Source: Membranipora membranacea (taxonomy: Eukaryota; Bryozoa; Gymnolaemata; Cheilostomatida; Membraniporidae). Taken from it: a stretch of 64,000 nt of DNA. The notes under the pieces are model-generated. The model ran no database searches. It saw only the letters and a program-made list of their open reading frames with translations, and was not told the origin of the DNA. Shown piece after piece: positions 48,665 through 61,744 of the stretch. Each line of letters opens with the position of its first letter. Within the stretch, counting starts at the first letter, position 1. The stretch covers positions 23,371,387-23,435,386 of the forward strand of contig OU612069.1 in NCBI GenBank assembly GCA_914767715.1. The letters run 5' to 3'. Both the position numbers and the translations under genes were made by a program.

Positions 48665-50120
48665 TTAACATGGATAGTACTGTGATATGTCTGATAATAG
48701 GCGAGCAAATGCACCTCCTGTCCAGTCATCACACCGCCATTTTCGCCACATATAAATATACAGCAGTTGTTGTAATTCCTCTGGAGTTCGAGGTTGCTAA
48801 GGTACGATGAACTTCTTTGCATGCCGCCAACAACCCTCGATGGTATTGGTGTGGGCGCCTAAAACAATCGAACAACCTTTATAATATTCTCTACAAATTC
48901 GTATAATGAATAAATGTATTATTACAGCGTTAAGTTTGTAAGAGGAACAACATGCACTAAACTAAACATGCAACATTTTTAGAGTTGTGCCAGGTAAAGC
49001 TCTTCTCTCATTTTCGGTATTATGTTGATAACAAAACAAAACTTGTGAGCTTGGTTATCATAAGCTTGTATTCGTCGCAACAACATTTTTAAGGTATACC
49101 TACCAGTATGAGGATCTACAAATTGTTGTTTGTGATTAACTACAAGGTGCAGGAATCCTTGTTGCGCCCAACCGTGGTATCCTTGCCACCCATCTGAGAC
49201 AACAGTACTGCCTCCAGGTGTATGGTGCCGGAAAATACCTAGCAGGGTTCCTTGCCGTCTATCTGGGACATATATGAAGATAGGTTGAGTTGGATGTTCC
49301 ATATTCACCATACCAAAAACCCATCGCTGTTCCACTCTCCTTCCAACATGATACTAAAGAGAAAAAGCCATATCATGTTACATTGAACTAGATTATACCA
49401 CAAGAACTGAGGAAGAAGCGCCAAACTTTTTCCTTGTATATTGGCACTGACAAGAAAAATCTCTGAAAGCTTGGTAGCCATTCGAAAGCTGTTTTACACA
49501 AAGACTTTAAAGCAGCAAAGGTCGGTCAAGGCTGTAATGTGCGGCTGAGGATGGCTTTAGATGTGATGCCTGCGCATTTTGTTGCATATACCATGCGTAT
49601 ATGCACTCGGTAACACAAGATGCCAACATACACACCACCATACCATAACACTGGTGTCGACCATATAACGCCTGCACTCGTGTGATTTGATGTCTTCAAA
49701 AGCATGTTAGGGATGGGTTTGAGTGTATAGAATGCACACCATAACGCCTCGAACTAGGCAAGTCAAATGCTACTCAGAAAGTTCAAGGAAAATATGATTG
49801 TCAGCTAGCTGTTTTGAAAGTAATTTTAGATCATTGTTTTGCTACAAAAGCTGCAGCTTCAATTAGGAGTTGTATGCTCTCTGAACCTTGTGTTCAATGA
49901 GAGGACAACTTGTTTTTTATTGTTCCAAAAATAAATATTATAGCATTATCAAGGTGAGATGCAATTTCTGGGTCTCGGTGCTGGTTTCTTGCTTCAGATG
50001 ATCTCATTGTGTACATTATCGATAAACATGCAGAAAACAAATGAACACTTACTTTTCGCTTGATAAACAGACTTTCATCTACAGCATAAGTGCCTTGCTC
50101 ATACTTGCCAAGTCTCCCGA
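48665..50120 (-). pseudogene. Merlin-like (IS1016/ISXO2-type) DDE transposase with in-frame TAG
   Basis: Three exons are recognisable: about 50120-50054 (TYAVDESLFIKRK), 49353-49104 (YHVGRRVEQRWVFG, PDRRQGTLL, VVSDGWQGY, LVVNHKQQFVDPHTG) and 48858-48665 (GAHTNTIEGCWRHAKKF...). GT/AG sites and phases agree. The D of VDES, D of VSDGW and E of NTIEG form the expected D-D-E triad. Merlin transposases act in DNA cut-and-paste. A TAG at 48799-48797 interrupts the last exon, after which the frame continues for 44 codons (QPRTPEELQQLLYIYMWRKW) to TAA. The N-terminal zinc-ribbon part and start codon were not found. The copy is probably inactive. Confidence 0.7.
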
Positions 50121-50859
50121 TTTAGGCGTGACCCTCCAGATTTTTACACCCACCTCCCACTTTTTGTAAATCTCACTATTTCCTCCAGATTTTAGAAAAA
50201 AACAGCCCAATCGAAATTTTTTGATAGTAATCCAAGCACATGTTGTTGTTGATTAGTTACTGTTAAGGTCTTTGCACACAAAGTTGAAAGGAATTATTAA
50301 CTTAAACAATCCTAACAAATTTACCTTTAAGTTTTGTCAAGATTCAGCATATTATTGTAAATGACCAATAGCATCCTCTCATAACTCACAACACTGACTG
50401 TCATTGGTCAAAATATAAAGTAGCTAGTCAAGTGCATACATTTAGTTTTCATTTCCTTTCAGATCACACATAGTCTAGTCTAGTTAAATTTAAGTGAAGG
50501 AAATTAGAAACCTAACAATCCAAAGGTAGGTCCACTACAATTTAACAAAGCTCAGACCAAACACTTTGTAACATATTTCATGTTAGTCAAACAGGAATAT
50601 AGTACCTTATCTGGATTCTCACTGTCTGTGACTGAGCACATTATTTTCAGATATTGATGATGCATGGGCACTTGTGGCCTGACTTGACAGGCAAGGGCCC
50701 CTGGGACTTACATGCCTCTACTTTGCCAATGGGGTGTTTGATACTGGACATTGACAATGTAAAGGCATGTATGTTGTTTAAAGTGTTATTTCACCTCAGT
50801 TTGATATTTTAGTACTAGTATAAACATGAAATTATTTGGGGTCAAATATACCTTTTCAG

Positions 50860-51010
50860 CCCTTCCTAGTGGCTGGAAACGCTCTCAGAGCTTCTGCAGA
50901 CGGGGCTCCGCCCGTGCACCGCTGGGGGGCTCACACCGCCCCCCAAACCCCCAGGTTGATAACTCGGATGCTTCGCACCCTCGAAGCACCACGTTGTGGT
51001 GCAGTATCGC
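50860..51010. other. GC-rich island with four consecutive short hairpins
   Basis: In otherwise AT-rich DNA: ACGGG-CCCGT (50900-50915), GGGGGG-CCCCCC (50924-50944), GCTTCG-CGAAGC (50970-50987) and GCACCACGTTGTGGTGC (50986-51002). Each pairs perfectly. No coding frame is convincing. It may be part of a foreign or RNA-forming element. Confidence 0.6.
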
Positions 51011-51621
51011 CGTAAAATGGAATCTCCCTATTTTGTATTTAGATTACTTGGCAAGTATGGCATTGCTCAAACCGCAATGGCTGAACATTCACAGATCTGA
51101 TTACAAATTTGTGCAGCACAACCTTCAGCTTCCTGATTATCATTTTCGATTGTATACCTGAAAAATAAATAGGCCTACTAATTCAATATTACTACAATAT
51201 TGATTGAGCCCGAACCTCAAGGCTGTCCCACAGGTAGTTTGGTTAAAATGTGTAATATGGATATACGAAAATTTATCGAAAGCTTGTATTGAATGGAATT
51301 GGAAACTTTGTCACCTCAATTGATGTTGAATTGAATCGGAAATTTTGTGTCCCAACCAAGCTTTATGCATGATCTACATGAATCAGACCTATGCATAGCA
51401 ACTGCCTAATCTAGCAATGGGCCAGCGACAGAAGTAAAGCATAACTAGCGTAACAAGTACCACTTCGTTTTTATGATTCACCTTCACACTTTTTCCAAAC
51501 CACCCTTATCAAAATGTTGACCATACCCAGCCATACCTTGTTGAGGTGGAATTAGATTAACTGAGCAGGAGGCCACCCTCCTTCACGTCTCGGGATGAAC
51601 CCTGATTTAGCAAGTCCCCTG

Positions 51622-51854
51622 CAGTGGCGTAAATAATCCAGAATCTGACTCACCTGTTTTGGCCATTTTTTGGGAAAATTTCGGCATTTTAATTGAAAAT
51701 TGTGAAAGTAACAGATGAAGAGTGGTGCTTCATCAAAACTAAGGCCAAATTTGGTCAACTCGCAATGCATGATTACCCTATAGGCCTATAGACTATCCGT
51801 TTGTCAATATGTATTAACTTTGAGTGAGTCGTTAGTTGTCAGCTACGCCACTGC
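51622..51854. mobile_element. Short hAT-like MITE, ~233 bp
   Basis: CAGTGGCGTA at the left and TACGCCACTG at the right form a 10-bp terminal inverted repeat. The flanks GTCCCCTG (51614-51621) and GTCCCTTG (51855-51862) make an 8-bp duplication with one mismatch. CAGTGGCGTA-type ends and 8-bp duplications are typical of hAT elements. No coding content. Confidence 0.75.
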
Positions 51855-51869
51855 GTCCCTTGGAAAACA

Positions 51870-54550
51870 TTCTGAGACACTCAATGTGTGTAACATGCGA
51901 GCATTTAGCTTTTCTAGCAATGCAGTTTTGCAACCACTTTGAGATAGTAAGAAAAACTTAAAGTGCTTGTAAAGGAACAGGTTTATTGGTATCATTTTTG
52001 AGCTTGAAATCAGATTAAGACAGCTACCACACATGCATTTGCATATAAAAATAGTCATCAGGGTTATTTGGTCTGGTGGGTTTGGGGGTTATAAGTTAAC
52101 AAAATTGAGTTGCCTACTCATGCACTGAGCCTGTTATTTGGGAAATACTGTAATATTAGTGACTATTGTGGTCAGATAACAACTTTTGCAAATAAATGAC
52201 AAAGTCACTCACAAGTCTGTCTGATGACATCAGACTTGCCAACCAAATTTTTCCAAAATGCTTACAAAAATTTGCAAAATGCTTGAAAATGCTTACAAAC
52301 TCCAGGGCGCCTTAAATTGCCCAAAAAAATGTTTCGCGCTACACGCGAAAGAGGCTTTTATCACAGAGCGTCGTCCTTGGTAGCTTAGCAATGCAGATCG
52401 CTCAATACTTGTCCTTTTCCCTATGCGTAAGGTGCAATCTGCTGATAATCAATGAGAAGTTGTTTGAAACCTAGCTTGTCTTGACAAGACAGGCTATTTG
52501 AATCCCTGGTTGCCCTTGAAACACTGGGGCAGGAGATCTTAGTTATCCCACCCCAACAAGGAGGTGGCCGACTTAGTTACTCTCATTAAATAAAAGTTGT
52601 AAGTTGACTCAATTAAGACTTGAACAGGTAAAAAGTCCATATAAAATCAACACAATTGTTTTCTGAAAGCAAGACCAGAGTTTTAGACCAATGAGTTACT
52701 CATTGTTTAGACTATCAATCAACAATGACAAGATTATGCAAGTAAACTGAAGCAAACACTAAAGATGCGTTTTTGATTACCTAATTAGATGAACATGTGT
52801 TTGAAAAACCATAAATGGGTACAGCTAGCGTTTTGCGTTTAAAAATCAATTAGTGTCAAATAAGCGTTCATAAACGCTTTATGCAAACAGGTTGGCAAGT
52901 ATGGATGACATAAAAGTTCAAAAGAAAATTCTATAATTTGTATACACACTATTTGATGAGTTGAAACACTAATCAAAACAACCCTTATATCTGTTATGAG
53001 CCCATGTTGAAGAAAAGATTAGAAGAACCACTGTACATTACAATCAACGACTATGACTTTGACGCATTCCCTGTCCGCTGTTTTTCAAGCATGAAAATAT
53101 GTGATTTTCATTTCAGACCGATGCGCTTGTATGCTCTGTTACAATAAGATTATAATGGAGCAATTAATTCTTCCTGCTTACAAAGCCTTGCTTATTTCAG
53201 ATTCACCCATAAATGGTCCATGCAATGCTTTATAGTTTGTACCAAATCTTGCAATTTACCCAACACTAGCCTCCCAAATCAGATCCATACTGACGAAATA
53301 ACTCAAAAAATCGACAAATTAATTTCCTAAGTGACTGTTGTGTGCAGTGACATGTGCTCTCATAACACCTGCTGCACTCAGTCAGTAATATTGATAGTCT
53401 ATGTTAAGATGTGCTGAGTATCTGTGATGCACACAGATGGACAAGATCTAATGAAAAAATAGAAAGTGTCTCCAGGTATCCCACTGCTAACACGATTATC
53501 AATACTCCTCTTTAGGAGGCAGTCACATTCATTTACATTTTACATCACCCTGAACCCCGAAACAACTAGATGACAAATTAATTGAATTGAATTTACTTTG
53601 TGACTTGTAATTTCTAGTTTTTTAACAATGTAAACAACACAGTTTATCCACAAAAAACTTGAGTATTTAAACATCAGAATATTTGCAATAATTGTTGAAA
53701 GATTGTCAAGACCTCAAATCACTCAGTATTAATCATTGCATGCTTTGGATTTCAACATCATACTAATGCCTGAAATGTCGAGATTTACAAAGAATTTATT
53801 TTAGATTTCTGTGCGATTTGGAAATATATATTTTTAAGAAAAACACACAATCTACCTGTGTAAATTTTGTATCTTCCATTGAAATTCTATTGAAAGCTGC
53901 TATTCATGAAGCTAATAATTGAAGCATATCACTAGTTTTCATGCGGGCTGAAGACGAAGTTTGATTGGAATGTCATAGACACAATCTCATTTATACATCA
54001 TAAATTAATGTAAACAAAACTTTGAAATACTTAGCGATGTATTGATCTGCCTTTATATTGCCAATTTCTATCTCCAGCCGTAACCAGGGTTAACAGAAAA
54101 TGTTGTATCTGCCAAAGCACTGTGGGTTATTTCCAGTGGCCGAAATCATACAGATTTAAACTTGAGTGGTGTGACTACCTCAGAGATATTTATCCTCTAA
54201 TAATCACATGGACTCGACGTTGATTTGCTTCAAATGCCTCCTGAATGATATTCAATCTTGCTCTCACTAGAGCTGTTAATCTCCCTGTAATTTTCATTCT
54301 CACTGTTGGATGAGCTAGAGCCGTAATTCTTTGCCATGTTCGCTTTAGATCGTTAGCTTTGTCATTGAATTATGAAATGTCATACACTATCCCATTTTAC
54401 CAGCTAAACCACATGGGACAGATAAATAATGCCTTGTATTCACTCTTTCATCCTATAGATAAATTCTGTGTGTTTTGATATCACATGCAGAATATCAAAA
54501 CCACTGTGTCATAACAATACGCCTTAGTTACAAAGTACTGTATATTCCCA
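51870..54550. other. No gene recognised
   Basis: Contains short repeats only: TTTCGCG-CGCGAAA near 52332, a repeat shared with 36285, and an AGACAGGCT foldback near 52473. No exon chain. Confidence 0.5.
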
Positions 54551-54560
54551 TTATAATCTG

Positions 54561-54634
54561 AGGTACTAAAAAGGTACTATTTTCAACAGGTGATCACAAC
54601 TCCAAAGGAAAAAAATAGTACCTTTTTAGTACCT
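54561..54634. repeat. Perfect 23-bp hairpin, 28-base loop
   Basis: AGGTACTAAAAAGGTACTAT (start of the left arm, 54561) through 54583 is exactly mirrored at 54612-54634. The arm itself is a tandem GGTACTA repeat. Confidence 0.85.
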
Positions 54635-56623
54635 TCTCATCCCAACTTTGAGGGCAAATAAGTTTTAACTGGGCCACAGGCTGCTTTTGATCATAGAATA
54701 ATGTTCTAAATTAGACTGAGATCTCTAGAATGATACCAAAAAACCTGATCCTTTACAAACACTTTAATGATGCTTTAAAAAGACTATTCACCGTAACATC
54801 CAATGCTGCAGTGCAATATTACGATGGTGAACAGCGAAGTGCTTTTAAATGAAATGAAATTGTAGTTGGGCATTTTATAAAAATAACTGGCTACAATGCC
54901 ATTATCAGTGATATAACTAACATACCGGATTGTTTCAGCAGGTAGTTGTTTGCCCAGAGCCATATAAATCTAACGAGGTTTTCCACAGAGATCTTTCTGA
55001 ATTGTTCAAACATTGAGCCAGAGTCTCACAGAACATTTTGACTGACACTCTGGGCATCTCCTGAAAATTGAACAAGATTATAAAACTATAATTACAATCA
55101 CATCGGGATAAACAAACACTCATAACGCTTTTTGTAAGCAACAGCGACCCATGATCCAATGACTTTGAGTCAGTGCCCATCCCATAGGTGAAATTCACAT
55201 ACAACTGCGATGTAACCTAAAAATGGGCAGCATTGTTGCAAAAACAGCATGAAAGACCGAGAAAATAAAACCAGTGTCATTGCGAAATAAACACTGAGAC
55301 TCACACACACAGTTTCATCGGTGCCGACCTGCCGACTGCCGGCAGGCCTGTTCTCAGATATTTCAGTCTTAGCATTTGATTTCCAACCTAAATACAAAAT
55401 GCAAGTGCATATGCTAACAGCATGCAAGTGCATATACTAACAGTACCCCCAGCACATGTTGGTAACCCATTTAGGGCAGTGAACTGACTGAACTTACCAT
55501 GTTTCCTTGCTTCTTCCCCCCCCCCCCTTCTTCCTCTCCCTTGTAAAAAATTTCTTTTAGCATTGGGGCCGCCATCTTTCTTTGAAATGTTTTGGGAATT
55601 GCGCTCTCATTCTCATTTTGAAAAGACAACCCTCATGCTTTTTGAAAAAACATTGCCTTTTTATTGTTATTCAATAAATTACAAATGTTGGAATTTTTAT
55701 CCAGTGCATTTCTCTTATTCCTTTTATACTGCCTGGGATTTAAAAGTGTTTTGAGTTTAGTTAAAAGCATGAATGAAGCTCTCTGGGTTCAGGGATTTAA
55801 TAAATTGTTTGCACATTTCCGAAATGTATCATAATAGTTTATCGGTAGCCAGTTAAGACAGGTTCACTATCATTAAGCAGTGTAGAGCCTCTGCTGGATT
55901 GATTATCAATACCCAACTCTACATACCACTGTGTCAGCAAATTTGGCACAATGCATGAAGATATGAGTTGGGCACTTCTGACAAATTATAAAAAACTTAA
56001 AAAGAGGTCTAGTCTACGCAGCTACAATTGTGACAATATTGCTGTTGAATCTATTGTCAAATGTCTATCACCCATTTCGTTTAGATCAAGCCATGATAAG
56101 CGGTTCTGTTTCATACTGTTATCAGTTTTACTGGGTTCCATTGCCTTATCTTACTCACTGCTGAAGAAAGGCTCATTTACATGAAAATTTTTTTGCCAAT
56201 TTTATTAACCTTTGGGAAGATTTATTGGTCCTAATCAACTATATATATATATATAGCTATTGCTATAGCTATGCAAGTACTAGTATGGGAAGAGGTCTAA
56301 ACATAGACCTAAAATTAGTAAATCCATTTTTAGGTCGATTGGTCTAAACTGTTTGCATAGTATTGCTTGGAACCCTTAGTAGGCACTGATGTGTACTTTG
56401 TGATAAGTATCAGATCAGTACACAGTTGTTACCATTGTCATTGATTATGATTCAGGGGCGTATGCAAGATCAACACTCACATACACCATTTAAAATTTGT
56501 GAGAGTAATTCGGATGGTCACAGAGATTTTATTACTTCTATATCTGACTAGCAAAATACATATGACAATCGTGAATCAACAGTAAGAGTGATTTATTGAC
56601 TTTATGGTCTTGTTCTGATTTTT

Positions 56624-56970
56624 AGTGAGGTTCAATTTGATCTGCTCGACCTCTCTGATCTTGATTCTGTACTAGCCATTAGTGATGATGATCTCGATCC
56701 TATTGATGATTAGAAAATTCAACAGATAAAGCAGACATTAGCCAAATCAAAAATAACCTCTTGCAGTTTCGGCTTCCTCTTACATTCCTTGTTTGGATTT
56801 CTTTTTGCTGTCACACTATGCCAACAATGGTTCGTAATTGGCGCTTGCTGTAGACTACGGCCCGCTGTGGCCATTTTACCCTTCTTGAGTTGAATTCATA
56901 TTTGCATGAAGCTTAGTTTAATGCAGCAGTTGTCCTCTTTTTGTCAGTGAGACTGCAACTCAAAAATATT
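56624..56970 (+). repeat. Duplicated exon-like segment, copy 1 (broken)
   Basis: Reads LSDLDSVLAISDDDLDPIDD then a stop, after a plausible acceptor (TTTTTAG at about 56623). It is nearly the same as copy 2 but lacks the donor. Seen as a decayed duplicate. Confidence 0.5.
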
Positions 56971-57109
56971 ATTCATGAATGCAACCAATTATATTATCTA
57001 ATTTCAATTTCCATCAGTAATAAGATACCACTGTATGCAACTACATTGTAGCAATATTCTTGTGGGTTTCCTGTGTCCATGTCTTACAACTATCGTGTTG
57101 ATTGCAATA

Positions 57110-57510
57110 TATTTTCAGATTCCGTTGACCAGCTTTCAGATACTGTAAACAGAGTGATCAATCGCTCTGATCTTGATTCTGTACTAACCATTAGTGATGA
57201 TGATCTCCATGCTATTAATGGTAAGACACACCAATCATTCGAAAGTTTCACAGGGAAGATAGTCATTGACTTGGTAGCAGCCAAATCAAAAATAATCTCA
57301 TGCAATTTGGGCTTCATCTTACATTGTTCAATTGCAACTCTTTTTTGCTGCCACACTGCCAACAATGGTTTGCTATTGGCTCTCGCTTTAGACTACGGCC
57401 CGCAGTGGTGATTTTCCCTTCTTGAGTTCAAATATAATATGCATGAAGCTTAGTTTAATGCAGCAGTTGTCCTCTTTTTGTCAGTGAAGCTGCAACTCCA
57501 AAATATTATA
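57110..57510 (+). repeat. Duplicated exon-like segment, copy 2
   Basis: After ATTTTCAG at 57118 the frame reads DSVDQLSDTVNRVINRSDLD, then SVLTISDDDLHAING, to a good donor GTAAGAC near 57221. It may be a real acidic exon of an unrecognised gene. No partner exon was found. Confidence 0.4.
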
Positions 57511-57799
57511 GATAAATTATAATTCAAAATGGCGGCCCCCATGCAAAAAGAAAAGTTTTCACAAGGGAGAGGAAAAAGCAAGGAAACATGGTAAGTTAAG
57601 TCAGTTCACTGACCTAAATGGGTTACCAACATATGCTGGGGGTACTGTTAGTATATGCACTTGCATACTGTTAGCATATGCACTTGCATTTTGCATTTAG
57701 GTTGGAAATCAAATGCTAAGACGGAAATATCTGAGAACAGGCCTGTTGGCAGTCGGCAGGTCGCAAAGTTCCGGCGCCGCAGTTTCATAGGGCAAGTCA

Positions 57800-60700
57800 G
57801 CCCTGCGCAGATCGCAGGCACTCCAACGATTGGTAGGGGTGGCAGTGCACAGAAACGGCGGTAGAATAAGTGCACACCTCTCTGCGAGGACTGTGATGCA
57901 ACTATGATGCAAAGGTCTCTGCGCGCAACGACATCTCGGAACGACGAGGGCCTGAGGTAGAGATATTGTCCAGCACATATTCCCCAGAACCCCAATATTC
58001 AAAAGAAAAGGCAGATAATGGTGATTGTGTTTCAAAACTACTAGTCTGTTATGCCGTAATGATTCACTTAATCTTTTGTATTGGATTTACTTGTGTAATA
58101 TCCTCATTAACAAACCATAAAGCCAGCAGCCAATAAACATTTGGGCAGTGGACCATGTGCCTTTAGAGAGGTATGGAAGACTGATGTAGGTAAGGGAACA
58201 ACTAGCCACAGGCATATAGTGGGGCTCCCTCCCCGCCTCGGGAAATAGGAGTGACCTACATACCACTTCATCGGTGAGCCACTCGATCTGTGGCAAGGGA
58301 CCAGCCCTAGAGCCCATGCAACCAACCCATCAACAGCTAACAACCAGTCTAAGGGACATGCACAAGTGCCTCAATGAGAAAATTACTAGACCGAATACAA
58401 TTCAAACAATTATAGTAAATATTAATTAGCCAGAGAGTCTTATTAATTAGCCAGGCCCAGAGAGTCAATTATAGAGAAAAACAATAATTGATAGACCAGC
58501 AACCAATAAAAAGAAATACCCTTAGTGTGTGTATTTTGTCAGTTTGTGGTAGGGCAGGGAGCAAACTTTATATGACTTACCACACCTGACCATTGGTTTG
58601 TCTGATTTATCCATCTGTGTGTTCATGGCAGTATGGCAATTTTTGCATTGCATTCTTGATTTAAGCAATGCAACAGATTGCAGCCAGGATATAGTTTCTC
58701 GTTTGCAGCGCAGCAAATCTTCTATGGGCTGACATATTTGTGGTCTTGCACCTCTAACCATCATAAAGCCCAGTAATAAACCACCACAGCACACATCTAT
58801 TAGCCTAGTATAACAGTAAACCTGCAGTATGGTAGTAACTTTAGTTTAGTTAAATGACCGGAAATAAAATCAATGGACTAGAGGTAAGGTGCTATATCTG
58901 AAATAAAATATTATTTAAAAATAGTTTGTGAGAATTATATCAGAAAACTATTAAAAATAATTATTGCATGTTAGAAGATTTATTTTAATAATAGTTTTAA
59001 TAAAAATATTCAGGAAACTGACACTTATTTATTAACAGCTATTGCAGACAATATTACACTGTTGGGCAAAATCCGGTCGCTTACAATGAAAAAGTAAACA
59101 ACAAGAAAACAGCTTGAGCCTTCTTCTTCTTGATGGGCATTGCCTGTGCGAAAAGGAGCCAGCACTGTCATGATTTTGAAAGAGGACAAGTCAGGACTGA
59201 CCAGGGCGATTCATAGCAAGTGAGTGGCTGGAAAATGCGAGGGTGGGCCATGTTGGTACATCGCACATACACCGCACAGCAGTTGAACCTTGAGCGAGGC
59301 ATGTGCGATTAGGTGCGATGTGTTGTGCGTAGTATAGGCGGTGTATGGGCCATGCAAGGGCAGGAGTGAGCGTTGCATAGGCGATGCACACCCCCCAAAT
59401 GACTACTTACCACATTTCTATATAATAGAGTCAACTGCATACTCTCCCCATACGAAAACTGTAGACATGTGAATTTTGAGCTATGACTCTTGTGTGTGGG
59501 TGGTAATAAATAATACACAAATAATACAAATTTAGTCTAAAAGCTTCGGGGAAGGAGACTGGAATAAAACATCCCTAGTAACTTTCATTGAGAACACAAA
59601 ATAAGAGAAAAAAAAGTATTAGAATAGTGTAGTGTTGTGTAGTTTCACCCACCCCAACATTGATGATGCAGCATTGGGCCCACCTTAATACCAAAATCTC
59701 TTACCCTTGCGTTGTTGGGAATCATTTGGACTCCCCGAAACTACTTCTCTCGATTCCATCCATTCCATGTGATTGGCATGTTTTAAGGGGTACCATTAAA
59801 ATAATTCAGCTCGTGGTATTTATTATTAGAGAAAACTCAACTTATCTGCTTTCGTTATCTACTACTGGAGGTTATCATATCCTATTGTGTATCATAGATC
59901 TCCATCGATGATGTAAATTATAACCAGCAGTACATTAACTTTGATGAATTCATTGTTCTTCAACTAAATTCTATATTGATTAGTTTGAATATGAAAACGA
60001 AATCGATTTATAGGACATAACAGAATGAGTAGTATGGTTAGTAGCCAGTTTTGTAATAAGTTCACTTATTAGATGATCTGCTTGTGTATACCATGTTGCA
60101 TGCTAAGATATGTTTTAGGTACTTGGTCCAATCCAACACTAGGGTGTGTGGGACTTGGGGCATATAGGATTTGTCCCATGGCACATGTCAGCGACAATTT
60201 TTAGTGCATTTCAGAGTAGAAAATATATTGTAATGATCTCTGACAGTAATTCCCAAAGCTATACCAAACAAGACAGTGTCACAGGGATACTTAGTACACT
60301 GTTGGCGGTGAGTAGAAAGGTTACAATACTCTCATAGTGAGACTGATAGACAGGTAGATTTATTGTCGCCTACCAACACTTTGATTCCAAATATTGTAAG
60401 TATATCTCGCTTTTTCTTTGTTAGCTAGGGGTCAAAACATCCATATGAATAGTGAGATATTAAAACGATTCTGGTTCTGTTAAACCACTTTGTTTGATAA
60501 AATACTGGTGTGTATTATTGGTCAGGAATAAGGCTGAATGATGTAAAAATTTTCACCTGGCTTGGCTGACAGAATTCCTCACACCTGTCAATTTTTGGAT
60601 GTAGAATATAAGTTATTTTTGGTTTACAATTGCGATTGAGATTTACGATTGATATTTGGCCAGTCATAATGACAGCAGAAACTTAGCGATTCTATAAATA

Positions 60701-61240
60701 CAAAGTTGCTCATATGTTGAAACTCGCTGGAAATTATTTTCATACTGTATATAAAACTGTAGCTTCAAGGCACTGTGATGAATTTGATAGTCCAAAATCA
60801 CATTTGTATACCAATACCAAAAATGGCTCATATTTTTAATTTCAACATGATATAGTGTTTCATATTCATTGCTATCAATTGTTTTATTTTGATTTGAATT
60901 ATCTGCATTCCAAAATGAAATTACAACATAAATTGGCTCTTCGTATAAACATTCATCTTATTTATTGATTTTATCAATACACGTTTAGTCTTATGCAATC
61001 AAATCAATCGCAGATATTTCATCCAAAGAGGCCTGTGGATATAAAAAATGCTAGGAACGCACCTGACTAAGTATAGTTTGTTTTGCAATTTAAAAATAAA
61101 ATTTTCTTGTGAATTGTAATATTTTATGACATTTGAGGCAGAGGAATTTCTTGTCATGACGAGTTTAAAACAATGAGATAGTTGCACTGTTGACACCTTT
61201 ATTTCTTTCTTCCCTTTTCACAGGCAAAAGACAGGGGACT
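57800..61240. other. No gene recognised
   Basis: No supported exon or element. A moderately GC-rich patch with recurring GCGATG/GCGATT text lies near 59200-59390. Confidence 0.5.
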
Positions 61241-61265
61241 GTAATACAAAACAAGAAACCCTACA

Positions 61266-61424
61266 ATGAGTTTTGCTGACAATTCTTCACAAACAGTCAA
61301 CCAAACAGACCAAGAGCTTGAACTACACAATGTAGATGGTTTTAGCTATGCAGTAATCATAGCGCAAACGGTTATTGCTATTATTGGCAATATTTATTGG
61401 TTGCTTGTCTGTGATGGTTTTTGA
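61266..61424 (+). pseudogene. GPCR N-terminal stub (TM1 only)
   Basis: The 52-residue frame starts MSFADNSSQTVNQTDQELEL, with N-glycosylation sites. It continues into a TM1-like helix YAVIIAQTVIAIIGN, where GN is the class A TM1 signature, then stops. A good acceptor (TTTTCACAG, ending ~61224) precedes the ATG, as for a 5'-UTR intron. A one-base shift just after IIGN would extend TM1 text (GCLSVMVFDRPVD) before another stop. No later TM segments follow. Confidence 0.45.
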
Positions 61425-61744
61425 TCGGCCGGTTGACTGTGATGGCTTTTGATGATGTATCTGGTGCAGGCAGTTTAGTATATATGTGATAGTCAGATGA
61501 TATATCCTTAGTTAAAACTCTCATATAATTATCTGACTCATCCCCCACAGGCAGCATTGGAGGGATTCAGGAGGAATTCAGTGAATCGCTTAGTTAAGTG
61601 AAGGTCGATCTTTCTTCTGGATTCTCATTCCAACATTAATACATCATATTGTAACTACAAAATATAATAGATAGAACCATTAAGCTTGGATAAAACAAAT
61701 TGACATCAATACTCAACCCCTTACCAGGGGGGTTACCAAGATTT

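Larger units (their letters stand above)
55322..57770. repeat. ~250-bp inverted arms enclosing ~2 kb
   Basis: The left arm 55322-55580 and right arm 57528-57770 are reverse complements along most of their length. Landmarks are CCGACTGCC...GGCAGTCGG at the outside, GCATATGCACTTGCAT-type repeats within, and GGGGCCGCCAT at the inside. No clean target duplication is seen. The inside contains a direct duplication (56624-56970 and 57110-57510). Confidence 0.75.

Noticed and set aside
58087-58343. Overlapping minus-strand frames of 76-78 codons
   Set aside because: No domain, splice context or codon pattern supports them.
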